Below are positions 37,164-46,694 of a stretch of 54,027 nucleotides of DNA, piece after piece; position 1 is the stretch's first letter, and each line of letters opens with the position of its first letter. Source of the stretch: Deltaproteobacteria bacterium (GTDB taxonomy: Bacteria; Desulfobacterota; Desulfobulbia; Desulfobulbales; Desulfurivibrionaceae); NCBI GenBank assembly GCA_013349295.1, contig DUZW01000022.1, positions 1 through 54,027 of the forward strand. Reading direction: 5' to 3'. Position numbers and translations under genes: made by a program. The notes under the pieces are model-generated. The model ran no database searches, was not told where the DNA came from, and saw only the letters and a list, made by a program, of their open reading frames with translations.

Positions 37164-37652
37164 TTACTTATGATACCCGGTTCCGGCCTTGATGGAAAAA
37201 GCCCGGTACAGCTGTTCAAGCACCAGCAGGCGGGCCATCTCGTGGGTAAAGGTCATCCGCGAGAGCGACAACACATAATCCGCTTTCCGGACCAGCTCCA
37301 GCGCAAGCCCGGTGGGGCCTCCGATCAAAAAAGCAATCTCCCGGACCCCCTGATCCTCCCAGCGGCTTACCATATCAGCCAGCTCTTCCGAGCTGAGCTG
37401 TTGCCCTGCCGGATCCAGGGCGACTATCCTGACTGCCTTGGCGACCCTGTCCGACGGCTGCACACTGCCGAGAAGTATTTGTCCCTCCTCGTTTTGCTGC
37501 CGCACCGTATCTTCCTTGGCCGCATTCTTCTTTTCCTTCAGCACCACCATCTCAAGCTGGACAAAACGCCTGAGCCGTCCGGCATAATCATCGATTCCGG
37601 CGGCAAGGTACTGCTCCTTGGTTTTGCCCAGGAACGGGAGAATAATCTTCAC
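37164..37652 (-). CDS. rlmH: 23S rRNA pseudouridine-1915 N3-methyltransferase
   Basis: 162 aa from GTG 37652 (VKIILPFLGKTKEQYL), matching the usual RlmH length and N-terminus; the longer frame from 37829 runs antisense-like through the ykgJ gene. The SPOUT knot motifs are IVALDPAGQQLSSEELADM, EIAFLIGGPTGL and LSLSRMTFTHEMARLLVLEQLYRA. It methylates 23S rRNA on 70S ribosomes. It follows the ykgJ-type gene by 11 bp. Confidence 0.93.
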   Translation of the reverse strand: MKIILPFLGKTKEQYLAAGIDDYAGRLRRFVQLEMVVLKEKKNAAKEDTVRQQNEEGQILLGSVQPSDRVAKAVRIVALDPAGQQLSSEELADMVSRWEDQGVREIAFLIGGPTGLALELVRKADYVLSLSRMTFTHEMARLLVLEQLYRAFSIKAGTGYHK

Positions 37653-37663
37653 CGCCGCTTCGC

Positions 37664-38065
37664 CTACTTGCCTTTGCCCGGCTGCCGGGCGAGAATCTCC
37701 GCCAGCTTGGAACGGAACTCTCCATAGCCGATCTCCCCTTTTATCCCGGGGCAGGATTGCCGTATGGCCTCGAAATTGTTCTGGTCGCTGAGCATGCTCG
37801 GATGCAGGGGCCATTGTCTGCACCGCCAAGGTTTGCCGGTATGCACCGTGCAGCCCTCGTTAAAAAAGATGCAGTGGCCGTCCACGATCTTCATCTGTAC
37901 CACCTTGCCGGTAATGCGCAGATATTTTTCGTTCACCTCGGCCAGGGGCAGATGCAGATAGGCGACCAGACGATCAATATCATCGGGGTCCAGAGAGACC
38001 GTGGTTTCACCCTGGCAGCAATGACCGCATTGCCGACACTGAAATATTTCTTCTTCCTCAGCCAT
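37664..38065 (-). CDS. YkgJ-family cysteine-cluster protein
   Basis: 133 aa from ATG 38065, AGGTGA 6 bp upstream. Metal-binding Cys are in FQCRQCGHCCQG near the N-terminus, DGHCIFFNEGCTVHTGKPWRCRQWP in the centre, and SCPGI. The family (also UPF0153/CxxCxxCC) probably holds zinc or an iron-sulfur cluster; function is unknown. Cotranscribed with rlmH. Confidence 0.88.
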   Translation of the reverse strand: MAEEEEIFQCRQCGHCCQGETTVSLDPDDIDRLVAYLHLPLAEVNEKYLRITGKVVQMKIVDGHCIFFNEGCTVHTGKPWRCRQWPLHPSMLSDQNNFEAIRQSCPGIKGEIGYGEFRSKLAEILARQPGKGK

Positions 38066-38209
38066 ATTCAATCACCTGTCCTTGACTAATTTTCACGGCA
38101 CCCGACTGCAGGCGCTTTATTATTTTTCTGATATAAAACCAGACCCCGGATATGGACCGGAAAATCAGGATTATCGATTTGGCGCAGCAAAAACATCCAA
38201 CAATTTTGC

Positions 38210-39079
38210 TCATGGATTTTTCTGCTGAAAGACATACCCCAGGGTCCGGTAGATCAGCTTGGCCACGGTAAAAGCGGCATGTTCCGCGCCGGAGCGCGGG
38301 GAAAATTCGACAAAATCCATGGCCACGATGCGATGACTGCGAGCAAGCTCCCGCAACAAATCGATGGTCTCGCGCCAGGTCAGACCGTCCGGCTCGGGGG
38401 TGCCGGTGGCCGGCATAATCGTCGGGTCAAGCCCATCCACATCGCAGGTGAGATAGACCGGCCCCTTGATTTCCCGGCAAACTTGGGCAATCCAATCGTG
38501 TTCCTTGCGGATGCGCTGCATGAAAAATGGCCGCAGCCCCCTGGCTCGAACGAGCTCGTATTCCTCCTTGGAAAAGGAGCGAATACCGATCTGGGTAAAG
38601 GGAATGCCAAGATCATCAAGCCGCCGCATCACGCAGGCATGGCTGTTTTCGTTGCCTTCATATTCCTGGCGCAGATCAAGGTGGGCGTCGATCTGCACCA
38701 CATGCAAGTCCGGGTATTGCGCCAGACAGGCCTTGACCGCAGGCACGGTCACGGTGTGCTCGCCCCCCAGCAGAACCGGGAAACGCCCCCCTGCCAGTTC
38801 GGCGGCCATGGATTTCTCAATCCTTAGGCAGGCCTCGGCGGCCGTGATGGTTGTAAAATCAGGGGTCGGCCTTGTTTCTATGCCAAGCCGCACGGTCTCG
38901 ACCAAAAGCTCGTCATCAAACACCTCCAAAGCCGGGGAAGCGTCGATAATCGCTTGCGGCCCAAGCTCCGTACCTCCCATCCAGCTCACCGAGGAGGCCA
39001 GTGGCGCCGAGAGAATGGTGATCCGTTTTTCCGGGCCGAGATCGGCCTCTTCCCCAAGAAATTGAGATATGCGCGTCAT
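38210..39079 (-). CDS. speB: agmatinase / ureohydrolase family protein
   Basis: 289 aa, binuclear manganese enzyme. Metal ligands are in GGEHTVT, QIDAHLDLR and TCDVDGLDPTIMPATGTPEPDGLTW; the end VEFSPRSGAEHAAFTVAKLIY is typical. Agmatinase splits agmatine to putrescine and urea in polyamine synthesis. It follows the algH-type gene by 57 bp. Other ureohydrolases such as guanidinobutyrase cannot be excluded. Confidence 0.88.
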   Translation of the reverse strand: MTRISQFLGEEADLGPEKRITILSAPLASSVSWMGGTELGPQAIIDASPALEVFDDELLVETVRLGIETRPTPDFTTITAAEACLRIEKSMAAELAGGRFPVLLGGEHTVTVPAVKACLAQYPDLHVVQIDAHLDLRQEYEGNENSHACVMRRLDDLGIPFTQIGIRSFSKEEYELVRARGLRPFFMQRIRKEHDWIAQVCREIKGPVYLTCDVDGLDPTIMPATGTPEPDGLTWRETIDLLRELARSHRIVAMDFVEFSPRSGAEHAAFTVAKLIYRTLGYVFQQKNP

Positions 39080-39136
39080 ATGTTATTCCTGTGAAAAATC
39101 ATGAAACCAAGCAGAATTCGTCGTCCCGCTGGCCAA

Positions 39137-39709
39137 TCAGGCCGAGCCCACCACATCCCCGAACAAGGCGATATCGATGCCGTGACGCCGAGCCGCCTTC
39201 TGCCATCTTAAGCTGTCCGGCGTATGAAAAATGATATCGTCATCCGCGGGCAGGGTGAGCCATCCATCAACAGAGAGCTCTGCTTCGAGCTGTCCCGGCC
39301 CCCAGCCGGAATAACCCAGGGCCACCAGCAGATTTTTCGGACCCCGGCCCGAGGCGAGGTCATAGAGCAACTGCGGATCGCTGCTCAGATGAACGGTTTT
39401 GCTCACCTCGAGGAAATGCTGCGCCCTGTATTCGGAACTGTACAGGAAAAAGGCGTTTGCCACCTCCACCGGTCCTCCCAAATACACCGCCGATAAAAGC
39501 CCTGGCGGCTGCGGAATGTCGGCACTCGCGAAAACTTCCGCCATACTGACCCCGGCAATGGGCTCATTCACCACCAACCCCATGGCACCCTCGTCGTTGT
39601 GGGCACAGAGATAAACAACCTTGCCGGCAAAACGGGGGTCCGGCATCTGGGGGGTGGCAATAAGGAAATAACCTTGCAGGGTTTCGATCATCCGGGAGGT
39701 ATGCCCCAT
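39137..39709 (-). CDS. YqgE/AlgH-family protein
   Basis: 190 aa. LQGYFLIATPQMPDPRFAGKVVYLCAHNDEGAMGLVVNEP is the family N-terminus; VYLGGPVEVANAFFLYS and ALGYSGWGPGQLEAEL follow. Role unknown; in pseudomonads AlgH affects alginate regulation. ATG 39709 has no strong ribosome site; Met7 at 39691 is an alternative start. Confidence 0.92.
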   Translation of the reverse strand: MGHTSRMIETLQGYFLIATPQMPDPRFAGKVVYLCAHNDEGAMGLVVNEPIAGVSMAEVFASADIPQPPGLLSAVYLGGPVEVANAFFLYSSEYRAQHFLEVSKTVHLSSDPQLLYDLASGRGPKNLLVALGYSGWGPGQLEAELSVDGWLTLPADDDIIFHTPDSLRWQKAARRHGIDIALFGDVVGSA

Positions 39710-39934
39710 GTTTACGTTCGATGTCGTTAATCGCCGGAGGCGACCGATTCAAATCCGCCTGCAACTTAGCATCTGCCCAGGCGGTCAGTCAAGAAATCAT
39801 GCACTTACAACAATTTTACCCCAAGCTTGGAAAAGAGTTGGAGTTTCCCATCTGATCCGTGCTAGTATTTTTTAACCACATAACGGCAACAGACTCCCCC
39901 CAACAACCTTACATATAGAACCGGAACCGCGCAT

Positions 39935-42130
39935 ATGACTTATGATATAAATTCCGAAATCAACCTGATTATTGCATCCGAACACTATGACCCCTTTCAG
40001 GTTTTAGGATTCCACGTACTGGACCACGATACCGCTTCCTCGGTTATCAGAACCTTCCAGCCCAACGCCACTGCCTGCTGGCTGATAACCGACGGGGAAA
40101 GAAAGGAGATGTACAAAACCAGGGCGGAAGGCTTTTTCGAAATTGTCATTCCCAACTGCCGCGAGCCTTTTCCTTATGAGTTTGAAACGGTCTTTTACGA
40201 TGAAAACCGGCATGTCTTCAAAGATCCCTATCGGTTCCTGCCCCAGATGTCCGAATATGACCGCTATCTTTTCAACAACGGCACGAACTACGAAATCTAC
40301 AACATCCTCGGCGCACGGCCTGTAACGATTGACGGCGTCAGCGGGACAATCTTCCGCGTCTGGGCGCCAAGCGCCAAAAGAGTCAGCATCCTGGGCAATT
40401 TCAATTACTGGGACGGCAGGGTTCATCAGATGCGGGTTTTAGGCAATTCCGGCGTTTGGGAGCTGTTTATTCCGGGCATCGGCCAGGGTGAACCGTACAA
40501 GTTCGAAATAAAGACTCAACAAAACGCACTTCTCGAAAAGGCAGACCCATTTCAATTCTTCGCCGAGATCCGTCCGAAAACCGCCTCGATTGTCTGGGGA
40601 CTGGACGGTTATGCCTGGAATGACGCAAACTGGCTCGATGAACGGAAACGCCGGAAAAGCTATGACCAACCCATGTCCACCTATGAAGTCCATCTGGGCT
40701 CCTGGCGGCGCGACCCCGCTGACCCCTCACGGATGCTTTCCTATCAGGAACTTGCCGGCGCCTTGATCCCGTATGTCAAGGAAATGGGCTTCACCCATAT
40801 CGAGCTGATGCCCATCATGGAACATCCTCTTGATGAGTCTTGGGGATATCAGGTCACCGGGTATTATGCCGTAACCAGCCGACACGGTAACCCCCATGAC
40901 TTTATGTACTTCGTGGATCAGTGCCATCAGCACGGGATCGGCGTTATCCTCGACTGGGTGCCGTCACACTTCCCCACCGACGGCCATGCCTTGAGCAGAT
41001 TCGACGGTACCGCGCTTTACGAGCACGAAGACCCTCGGCAGGGAGCACATCCCGAGTGGGGCACCCTTATCTTCAACTACGGCCGCAAGGAGGTGCAGAA
41101 CTTCCTCATTGCCAACGCCCTCTTCTGGATGGATAAATTCCACATCGACGGGTTGCGGGTCGATGCAGTGGCCTCCATGCTCTATCTCGACTATGCCCGC
41201 AATGAAGGGGATTGGGTGCCCAACATTTATGGCGGCAAGGAAAACATCGAGGCCATCGAGTTCATCAAGCACATGAACGCCATCATCTACGGCCGATATC
41301 CCGATATTTTAATGATCGCCGAGGAGTCAACCAGCTTCTACGGGGTTTCCAAGCCCCTGGACTGGGGGGGGCTGGGCTTTGGTTATAAATGGAACATGGG
41401 CTGGATGAACGACATCCTGGGTTACTTCAGCAAGGAGCCCATCTTCCGTAAATACCATCACAACGCCCTCACCTTTTCCCTGCTCTACGCCTTTACCGAA
41501 AATTTCATCCTGCCCATGTCCCATGACGAGGTGGTGCATGGCAAACGTTCCCTGCTCTTCAAGATGCCGGGGGATATGTGGCAAAAGTTCGCCAATCTGC
41601 GTTTGCTTTTCTTCTTTCTTTGGACCCATCCGGGCAAGAAGCTCCTGTTCATGGGGGCGGAATTCGGCCAGATCTCCGAATGGTACTGCAAAGTGAGCCT
41701 GGACTGGCATCTGACCGAACAGAATACCATGCACCAGCAGCTGCAAAAATACGTGCAGCAGTTGAACGCGGTTTACAAGGATACCCGCCCCCTCTGGGAA
41801 ATTGATTTTTCCTTCGACGGCTTTCGCTGGATGGATTTCAAGGATGTCGACAACAGCATCATCGCCTTCTGCCGCCAGGGCAAAGACCCGAAAGACCATG
41901 TGGTCTGCCTGCTCAACTTTACCCCCCAGGTTCTGCACGACTATAAACTTGGGGTGCCTGCCCCAGGCTGGTATCAGGAAATCCTTTCCACGGATATCGC
42001 CGAATTCGGCGGCAGCAATGTGTTCAACCCGGACCGCAAGCAGACCATTGCCGAGCCCATGGGTGAGGCTCCATGCCATATCCTGGTCTCGGTTCCGCCC
42101 CTCGGCGGCATCATGGTGAAACCGGTGTAA
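39935..42130 (+). CDS. glgB: 1,4-alpha-glucan branching enzyme
   Basis: 731 aa GH13 enzyme that makes alpha-1,6 branches in glycogen. The N-terminal CBM48-like beta domains are about 15-240 (EHYDPFQVLGFH, FRVWAPSAKRVSILGNFNYWDGR). The barrel has DWVPSHFPTDGHAL, DGLRVDAVASMLYLDY (nucleophile Asp410), IAEESTSF (Glu463) and LPMSHDEVVHGK. Length matches the E. coli enzyme (728 aa). No glgA or glgC is in the window, so glycogen genes are dispersed. A 63-aa gene follows after 14 bp. Confidence 0.95.
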   Translation: MTYDINSEINLIIASEHYDPFQVLGFHVLDHDTASSVIRTFQPNATACWLITDGERKEMYKTRAEGFFEIVIPNCREPFPYEFETVFYDENRHVFKDPYRFLPQMSEYDRYLFNNGTNYEIYNILGARPVTIDGVSGTIFRVWAPSAKRVSILGNFNYWDGRVHQMRVLGNSGVWELFIPGIGQGEPYKFEIKTQQNALLEKADPFQFFAEIRPKTASIVWGLDGYAWNDANWLDERKRRKSYDQPMSTYEVHLGSWRRDPADPSRMLSYQELAGALIPYVKEMGFTHIELMPIMEHPLDESWGYQVTGYYAVTSRHGNPHDFMYFVDQCHQHGIGVILDWVPSHFPTDGHALSRFDGTALYEHEDPRQGAHPEWGTLIFNYGRKEVQNFLIANALFWMDKFHIDGLRVDAVASMLYLDYARNEGDWVPNIYGGKENIEAIEFIKHMNAIIYGRYPDILMIAEESTSFYGVSKPLDWGGLGFGYKWNMGWMNDILGYFSKEPIFRKYHHNALTFSLLYAFTENFILPMSHDEVVHGKRSLLFKMPGDMWQKFANLRLLFFFLWTHPGKKLLFMGAEFGQISEWYCKVSLDWHLTEQNTMHQQLQKYVQQLNAVYKDTRPLWEIDFSFDGFRWMDFKDVDNSIIAFCRQGKDPKDHVVCLLNFTPQVLHDYKLGVPAPGWYQEILSTDIAEFGGSNVFNPDRKQTIAEPMGEAPCHILVSVPPLGGIMVKPV

Positions 42131-42144
42131 AGGAGGGCACAGCT

Positions 42145-42336
42145 ATGGGCTGCGACGGACGATTGCCGACAAGCAGTGACAAGGTCAAAAAGGCCATCTG
42201 CTGGATGAGCGAAGAACTGCTCAATAATCCGGAGAAAAAACGGGATGTGGTGCTCAAGGAGGCAGAGATCCGTTTTGATCTTTCCCCGGCCGAATGTGAA
42301 TTCCTGTCGAAAAATTTTGGCGAATGCGCCCCCTGA
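42145..42336 (+). CDS. 63-aa protein of unknown function following glgB
   Basis: Starts at ATG 42145 with a perfect AGGAGG 10 bp upstream, 14 bp after glgB. Short and charged with four Cys (residues 3, 19, 53, 61) and two predicted helices (KVKKAICWMSEELL, KRDVVLKEAEIRF). I recognise no family. The ribosome site and spacing support it as a real gene cotranscribed with glgB. Confidence 0.6.
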   Translation: MGCDGRLPTSSDKVKKAICWMSEELLNNPEKKRDVVLKEAEIRFDLSPAECEFLSKNFGECAP

Positions 42337-42351
42337 TCCGCCAACCGACTG

Positions 42352-43434
42352 TTATTCCGACAATTCAAACCATTCTTGATAGCAGCCAGCCAGCTCCGAC
42401 CAGGAGAAGCGGTTGGTCATGCTCTGCGCCGCATGGGGCGTAAACCTTCCCGCCCGCAATGCTGAGCCGAGCTCCCGGGAAAAATCAGCATCCTGGTAAC
42501 GACAGGCTGAAGGAAAAAGCTCACGGTACGACAAGCGGTCCGGCACCAAGGGCCGGCAGCCTGCACGCACCGCTTCCAGCACCGCAATCCCATAAAATTC
42601 GTGGTTGGCTGTAGAAACGGCAATATCACCCTGGCAGAGCAAACGACAATATTCCCGGCGATCTTCCGCATAGCCGAAATGGATAATCCGCTCGGCAAGG
42701 GTTTCTGCTGCCTGGGCAAAAATCGCGGGCCGATTCTTAAAGGATTCTCCCAGGACAATCAGCGAAAAAGGAACCCCCTGCTCGGCAAGTCCGTACAGGG
42801 TGCGGAAGAACAATTCCGGGTTCTTGTCGTGCTCCCATCGATGATTCCAGACCAGCACCGGCGAACTACCTGTCTGCCTATCCGTCGACAAGGTGTCAAT
42901 GGTGCTGAAATCCAGCCCTGGATGAAGGATAGTTACCTTTGCCCGGATCGCCTCTTCATAGCCGGACAGGGACATGTCCGGCATCTTGGCAAGAAGGTCC
43001 CGGCAGCCTGCGAGAAAAGAATCCAGATTATACTGCGAATTAAAGGCAAGACGATCCGAGGCCAGGGCGGTGGTGAGATTGGTCAGGCCGAAATGGACAT
43101 CCCGCGCCTCGGAAACCTGCATTGGATAGGCGAACTGGTTTTCGTGGAAATAGGTCAGAACCGGGAGGGAGCGCAGGTGTGGCGGCAGCAGACCGCGCAG
43201 GGCAGCGACATCGACCAGGGAGGAACAGAAAATCCGGTCATAGGTTTTGTCTGCATAGCATGGATCAGCAGCGAGAACCCTGGCAAAATGCGGGGCCGCA
43301 AGACGCATCCGCCACTTCCAGCTATGCGCGGACAGGGTCAACAACTCAAAAGCATAGGGGAGATGATGGGTCAGACCGGAGAGAAACGCCTTGTGCGATC
43401 CGCCGTAATAGGGTTCAAGGACAAGGATGTTCAT
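42352..43434 (-). CDS. DUF3524/GTDC1-like glycosyltransferase (QTMAN homologue)
   Basis: 360 aa. The N-terminus MNILVLEPYYGGSHKAFLSGL, then HSWKWRMRLAAPHFA and CSSLVDVAALRGLLP, is characteristic of the family of human GTDC1, the tRNA-queuosine mannosyltransferase. The C-terminal half (195-345) is a GT-B donor-binding domain (VWNHRWEHDKNPELFFRTL, VLGESF, STANHEFYGIAVLEAV). By homology it may glycosylate queuosine in tRNA; this is inference, since bacterial members could have other acceptors. It is convergent with glgB and the 63-aa gene. Confidence 0.8.
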   Translation of the reverse strand: MNILVLEPYYGGSHKAFLSGLTHHLPYAFELLTLSAHSWKWRMRLAAPHFARVLAADPCYADKTYDRIFCSSLVDVAALRGLLPPHLRSLPVLTYFHENQFAYPMQVSEARDVHFGLTNLTTALASDRLAFNSQYNLDSFLAGCRDLLAKMPDMSLSGYEEAIRAKVTILHPGLDFSTIDTLSTDRQTGSSPVLVWNHRWEHDKNPELFFRTLYGLAEQGVPFSLIVLGESFKNRPAIFAQAAETLAERIIHFGYAEDRREYCRLLCQGDIAVSTANHEFYGIAVLEAVRAGCRPLVPDRLSYRELFPSACRYQDADFSRELGSALRAGRFTPHAAQSMTNRFSWSELAGCYQEWFELSE

Positions 43435-43500
43435 GGCCGTCCATTATCTTAACTTTACAGAAACAAAAACCGTGGCTCCATCTTTGAAGGTAAACGGACA

Positions 43501-43581
43501 GTGCCGCAGATGCGCAAAAGAGGCCTACGAAGTGTGCTATTGCACATGAGCAGGCCGATGACAAAGCAGATGCGGTGCTGC
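43501..43581 (+). repeat. 81-bp structured intergenic element, copy 2
   Basis: Ungapped match to 17321-17401 with eight transitions. Its outer stem is GTGCCGCA with TGCGGTGC. Compared with copy 1, one A-U pair became G-C by changes on both sides (43506 and 43573). It ends 7 bp from the stop codon of the minus-strand J-domain gene. Confidence 0.8.
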
Positions 43582-43588
43582 TGAACGT

Positions 43589-44422
43589 TTAGATCTTTTT
43601 CAGGTGCTGATACGCCTCATTCAGCTCTTTCATCTTTTCCTCCGCTACCCGCCGAAACTCATCGCCCAGATGCGCTACCTTGTCCGGGTGATACTGCATG
43701 CTCAGCTTGCGGTAGGCGGCTTTGATCTCCGCGGCGGAAGCCCCCGGCGACAACCCGAGGATTTCATAGTACTGGGTCTCGCTCCTCCCCTGCCCCGCAA
43801 AAGTGCGCCCCCGGCTGCCGCCGACATATTTGCTGCGGATGGCATGATGATCATAGGTGGAAATATCGAGAAATTCGGCAATGGTCTGTACCATGGCCAG
43901 TTCCTGGGGAGAGACCTGATCATTGGTGTACAGCACCTGATAGATAAGTTCCACCAGAATCAGCCGGGGCTCGTAGGCAAAATTCTTCTTGAACTCGACA
44001 AGCATGGCTTCGAGGGAGACCTGAGAAGCAAGCGCGTCCTGGATCAAATCACGAACCCAGTACATCTGACTCTGGTTATACCGGAGATGAAGGCGGAAGA
44101 AATTCTCGATGGGACCAAGCTCGGCCTTGGTGACGACCCCGTCTCCTTGGGCAATCCGGATCAGGATATTGATCAACAAAAAGACAAACTGATTATGACT
44201 TTCCGTCTGGGATCGTTCGTATCGGCTCACCTGGCGTCGTATATACTGGGAGAAACCCCAGATCCCGACAAAAACCATGAGAACAAGAACTACCCCGGAA
44301 AAAAAGAGAAACCCCAAAACATCAAGAATGAGTGGGGCGCCGCCCATGGCGAACAAGAGCAAGGCGACAACAAGTAAAAACCCGCCACAGCCAGGCGGCT
44401 TATGCCGACGATAAACGATCAT
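43589..44422 (-). CDS. membrane-anchored TerB-J-domain protein (DjlA-like)
   Basis: 277 aa. Two hydrophobic segments (about 14-33 and 35-58) anchor it. Residues 80-195 resemble a TerB helical domain ([28 protein letters not shown]). Residues 217-277 are a J domain with the HPD motif ([23 protein letters not shown], then [13 protein letters not shown]). The layout matches DjlA, a DnaK co-chaperone of the inner membrane, though DjlA has one TM. It probably directs DnaK to membrane-linked clients. Confidence 0.88.
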   Translation of the reverse strand: MIVYRRHKPPGCGGFLLVVALLLFAMGGAPLILDVLGFLFFSGVVLVLMVFVGIWGFSQYIRRQVSRYERSQTESHNQFVFLLINILIRIAQGDGVVTKAELGPIENFFRLHLRYNQSQMYWVRDLIQDALASQVSLEAMLVEFKKNFAYEPRLILVELIYQVLYTNDQVSPQELAMVQTIAEFLDISTYDHHAIRSKYVGGSRGRTFAGQGRSETQYYEILGLSPGASAAEIKAAYRKLSMQYHPDKVAHLGDEFRRVAEEKMKELNEAYQHLKKI

Positions 44423-44483
44423 AAAGACCTCAATCTATTTAAAATACGTCAAACCCGTTACGGTAATTAATCACAGGGCACGG

Positions 44484-44590
44484 CAGATGCGCGACAGAGA
44501 AATGAGAACTAGACCTGCAGAACCGGATCAGATCCCTTAGCCGGAGAACTTTAGACATCGGAACGCGAATGGGCCGATAACAACGCAGAT
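44484..44590 (+). repeat. degenerate copy of the structured element
   Basis: The left end (44484-44499) matches 15 of 16 positions of the element's left part; the right end (44572-44590) matches 16 of 19 of the right part. The interior is longer and different, and the outer stem is lost. It lies 24 bp after the ftsY stop, the same relative place as the two good copies. Confidence 0.5.
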
Positions 44591-44614
44591 CTCTTACCTG
44601 TAAGGGCTTAGCCT

Positions 44615-45667
44615 TTACGCCTCACCCTCGGCAAACAGAGCCTCCACAAAATCGTTCGGCTCAAAATCGCGCAGATCCTCCATCTGTTCCCCGATACCGA
44701 TAAAACGAATGGGGATGTTGAATTCATGGCAGATGTTGATCACAATACCCCCCTTGGCAGTTCCGTCAAGCTTGGTCAAGGCCAGTCCGGTAACATCCAC
44801 GGCCTCGTTGAACAGCCGGGCCTGGGAAATGGCGTTCTGTCCCGTAGTGGCGTCAAGCACCAACAGGATCTCATGGGGGGCGCCGGGGATCTTCTTATCC
44901 ATGACCCTCTTGATCTTTTTCAGCTCTTCCATCAGGTTGACCTTGGTGTGCAACCTGCCTGCAGTGTCGACCAGCACCACATCAAAATTGCGCGGTCGGG
45001 CATAATCAAGGGCATCGTACACTACGGAAGATGGGTCTGCCCCGGCCTGCTGGGCGACAACCTCAACCCCGACCCGCTTGCCCCATACCTGCAGCTGTTC
45101 ACTGGCCGCAGCCCGAAAAGTGTCGGCGGCAACCAGCAGAACCTTCTGCCCGGCCTGGGTGAACTTATGAGCCAGCTTGCCGATGGTCGTGGTCTTGCCC
45201 ACCCCGTTGACCCCCAGCACCATGACGACAAAAGGCCCCTGTTGCGGCAGAGCAAGGTCCGCAGGCCGATCCGCATTGAGCAGGTAGCCGAGGATCATTT
45301 CTTTGAGTGCTTTTTTAAGTGCCTGACCATCCCCCAATTCGTTCCGCCGCACCTGTTCCCGGGTTTTATCCAAAAGCTCCTGGGTGGTGTTGGCGCCGAT
45401 ATCCGCCATGATCAGAATCTCTTCCAGATCCTCGAGCAACTCGGCGTCAATCTTCCTCTTGCCGAGAAAAAGCGCGTCAATCTGACGGACAAAGGTTTTC
45501 CGCGTTCGGGACAGACCTTCCTTAAGGCGGAGAAAAAACTTAGGCTCATTCTCCTCCTGTTCCGAAAGGGCGACAACAGGAGCAACACCCTCAGCCTGAG
45601 CACCCGGCACCTGTTCGGGCGGGATATCCTGGACGGACACAAGTTTCTTCTTAAACCAGCTCAGCAT
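44615..45667 (-). CDS. ftsY: signal recognition particle receptor FtsY
   Basis: 350 aa. A short acidic N-terminal region is followed by the N domain (about 45-130) and G domain. G1 is GVNGVGKTT (152-160); DTAGR (234-238), TKLDG (298-302) and GIGEQMEDLRDFEP complete the SRP-GTPase set. FtsY docks ribosome-SRP complexes at the inner membrane. It begins 12 bp after ispH, forming an ispH-ftsY pair. Confidence 0.95.
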   Translation of the reverse strand: MLSWFKKKLVSVQDIPPEQVPGAQAEGVAPVVALSEQEENEPKFFLRLKEGLSRTRKTFVRQIDALFLGKRKIDAELLEDLEEILIMADIGANTTQELLDKTREQVRRNELGDGQALKKALKEMILGYLLNADRPADLALPQQGPFVVMVLGVNGVGKTTTIGKLAHKFTQAGQKVLLVAADTFRAAASEQLQVWGKRVGVEVVAQQAGADPSSVVYDALDYARPRNFDVVLVDTAGRLHTKVNLMEELKKIKRVMDKKIPGAPHEILLVLDATTGQNAISQARLFNEAVDVTGLALTKLDGTAKGGIVINICHEFNIPIRFIGIGEQMEDLRDFEPNDFVEALFAEGEA

Positions 45668-45679
45668 CTTTCTTCCCTC

Positions 45680-46531
45680 TCACGGCTTTGTTGCCGATAT
45701 ATTTTCCAATACTTCAACAATCCGGCTAATCACCCAGTTGGGGGTGGAGGCGCCAGCCGTAACCCCTACCCGGCTAAAACGGCCCAACGCCTCAGGCTCA
45801 AGATCCTTTTCCGTCTCCACCATGAAAACCGGACAACCCAGGCTTTCAGCAATCTCGCCCAGGCGTTTGGTGTTGGCGCTTGTTCGTCCACCTACCACTA
45901 CCAACGCCTCAACCTCCTGACAGAGCTGCCGGACCTCCTCCTGCCTTTTATGGGTGGAGTCACAGATGGTGTTGAACACCTCGCCCCCGGGATATTTTTG
46001 CAGAATCATTTCTTTCAGCCTTTCAAAAAGGCGTTCGTCCTGGGTTGTCTGACTGACGATAATGTAGGGCCCGGCAAGAGTTAAGGCCGCGACATCCGCC
46101 TCGCTGTTCACCACCTGCCCGGTGTTGCCGGCATAGCCCATGAGCCCTTCCACCTCAGCATGATCACGATCACCGATGATCACTGTGGCAAAACCCTCTT
46201 TTTTGTATTTGGCTATGATGGCTTGCACCTTGAGAACTCGAGGACAGGTTGCATCCTCAACCCTGGCGCCGGTGGCCTCAAGTTTCTTTTTCTCTTGAGG
46301 GGGAATGCCGTGGGCGCGAATGATTATGGCCCCGCTGGCATGGTCAGGAATCTCCGTGAGTATCCTCACCCCTTGATCCTCAAGCAGCTGCAAAACCTGC
46401 GGGTTATGGATCAAAGGACCAAAGGTGGCAATGGAGGCTTCCTCCTTCTGAACCATGCCGAGGGTGGTCTCAACCGCCCTCCGTACCCCCATGCAAAAGC
46501 CCGCATTTTTAGCAAGCACCACTTCCATCAT
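45680..46531 (-). CDS. ispH: 4-hydroxy-3-methylbut-2-enyl diphosphate reductase
   Basis: 283 aa, last enzyme of the MEP isoprenoid pathway. It carries a 4Fe-4S cluster on Cys13 (AGFCMGVRRAVE), the Cys in VEDATCPRV and the Cys in NTICDSTHKRQ. HGIPP and TTQDE are also conserved. Start at 46531 or 46528 (two adjacent ATG codons). Cotranscribed with ftsY. Confidence 0.95.
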   Translation of the reverse strand: MMEVVLAKNAGFCMGVRRAVETTLGMVQKEEASIATFGPLIHNPQVLQLLEDQGVRILTEIPDHASGAIIIRAHGIPPQEKKKLEATGARVEDATCPRVLKVQAIIAKYKKEGFATVIIGDRDHAEVEGLMGYAGNTGQVVNSEADVAALTLAGPYIIVSQTTQDERLFERLKEMILQKYPGGEVFNTICDSTHKRQEEVRQLCQEVEALVVVGGRTSANTKRLGEIAESLGCPVFMVETEKDLEPEALGRFSRVGVTAGASTPNWVISRIVEVLENISATKP

Positions 46532-46694
46532 TTCACCTTTTTCTGGGAGGATATCCTCCGAACTCCCCTACCTTGTGCCGACAGATAACAAACGTGACAA
46601 TCTATACGGATTTCTCGGCATTTGCAAGAAAAGCAACGCGCCAAAGACGGAGACGCAAAAACCGGCCATTGCTTTTTTGTTAAATCTCTAGATC

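Noticed and set aside
44726..46084. 452-aa plus-strand ORF
   Set aside because: Lies antisense over ftsY and ispH, has low-complexity Gly/His/Gln-rich translation with no domain and no ribosome site; a GC-rich shadow frame.
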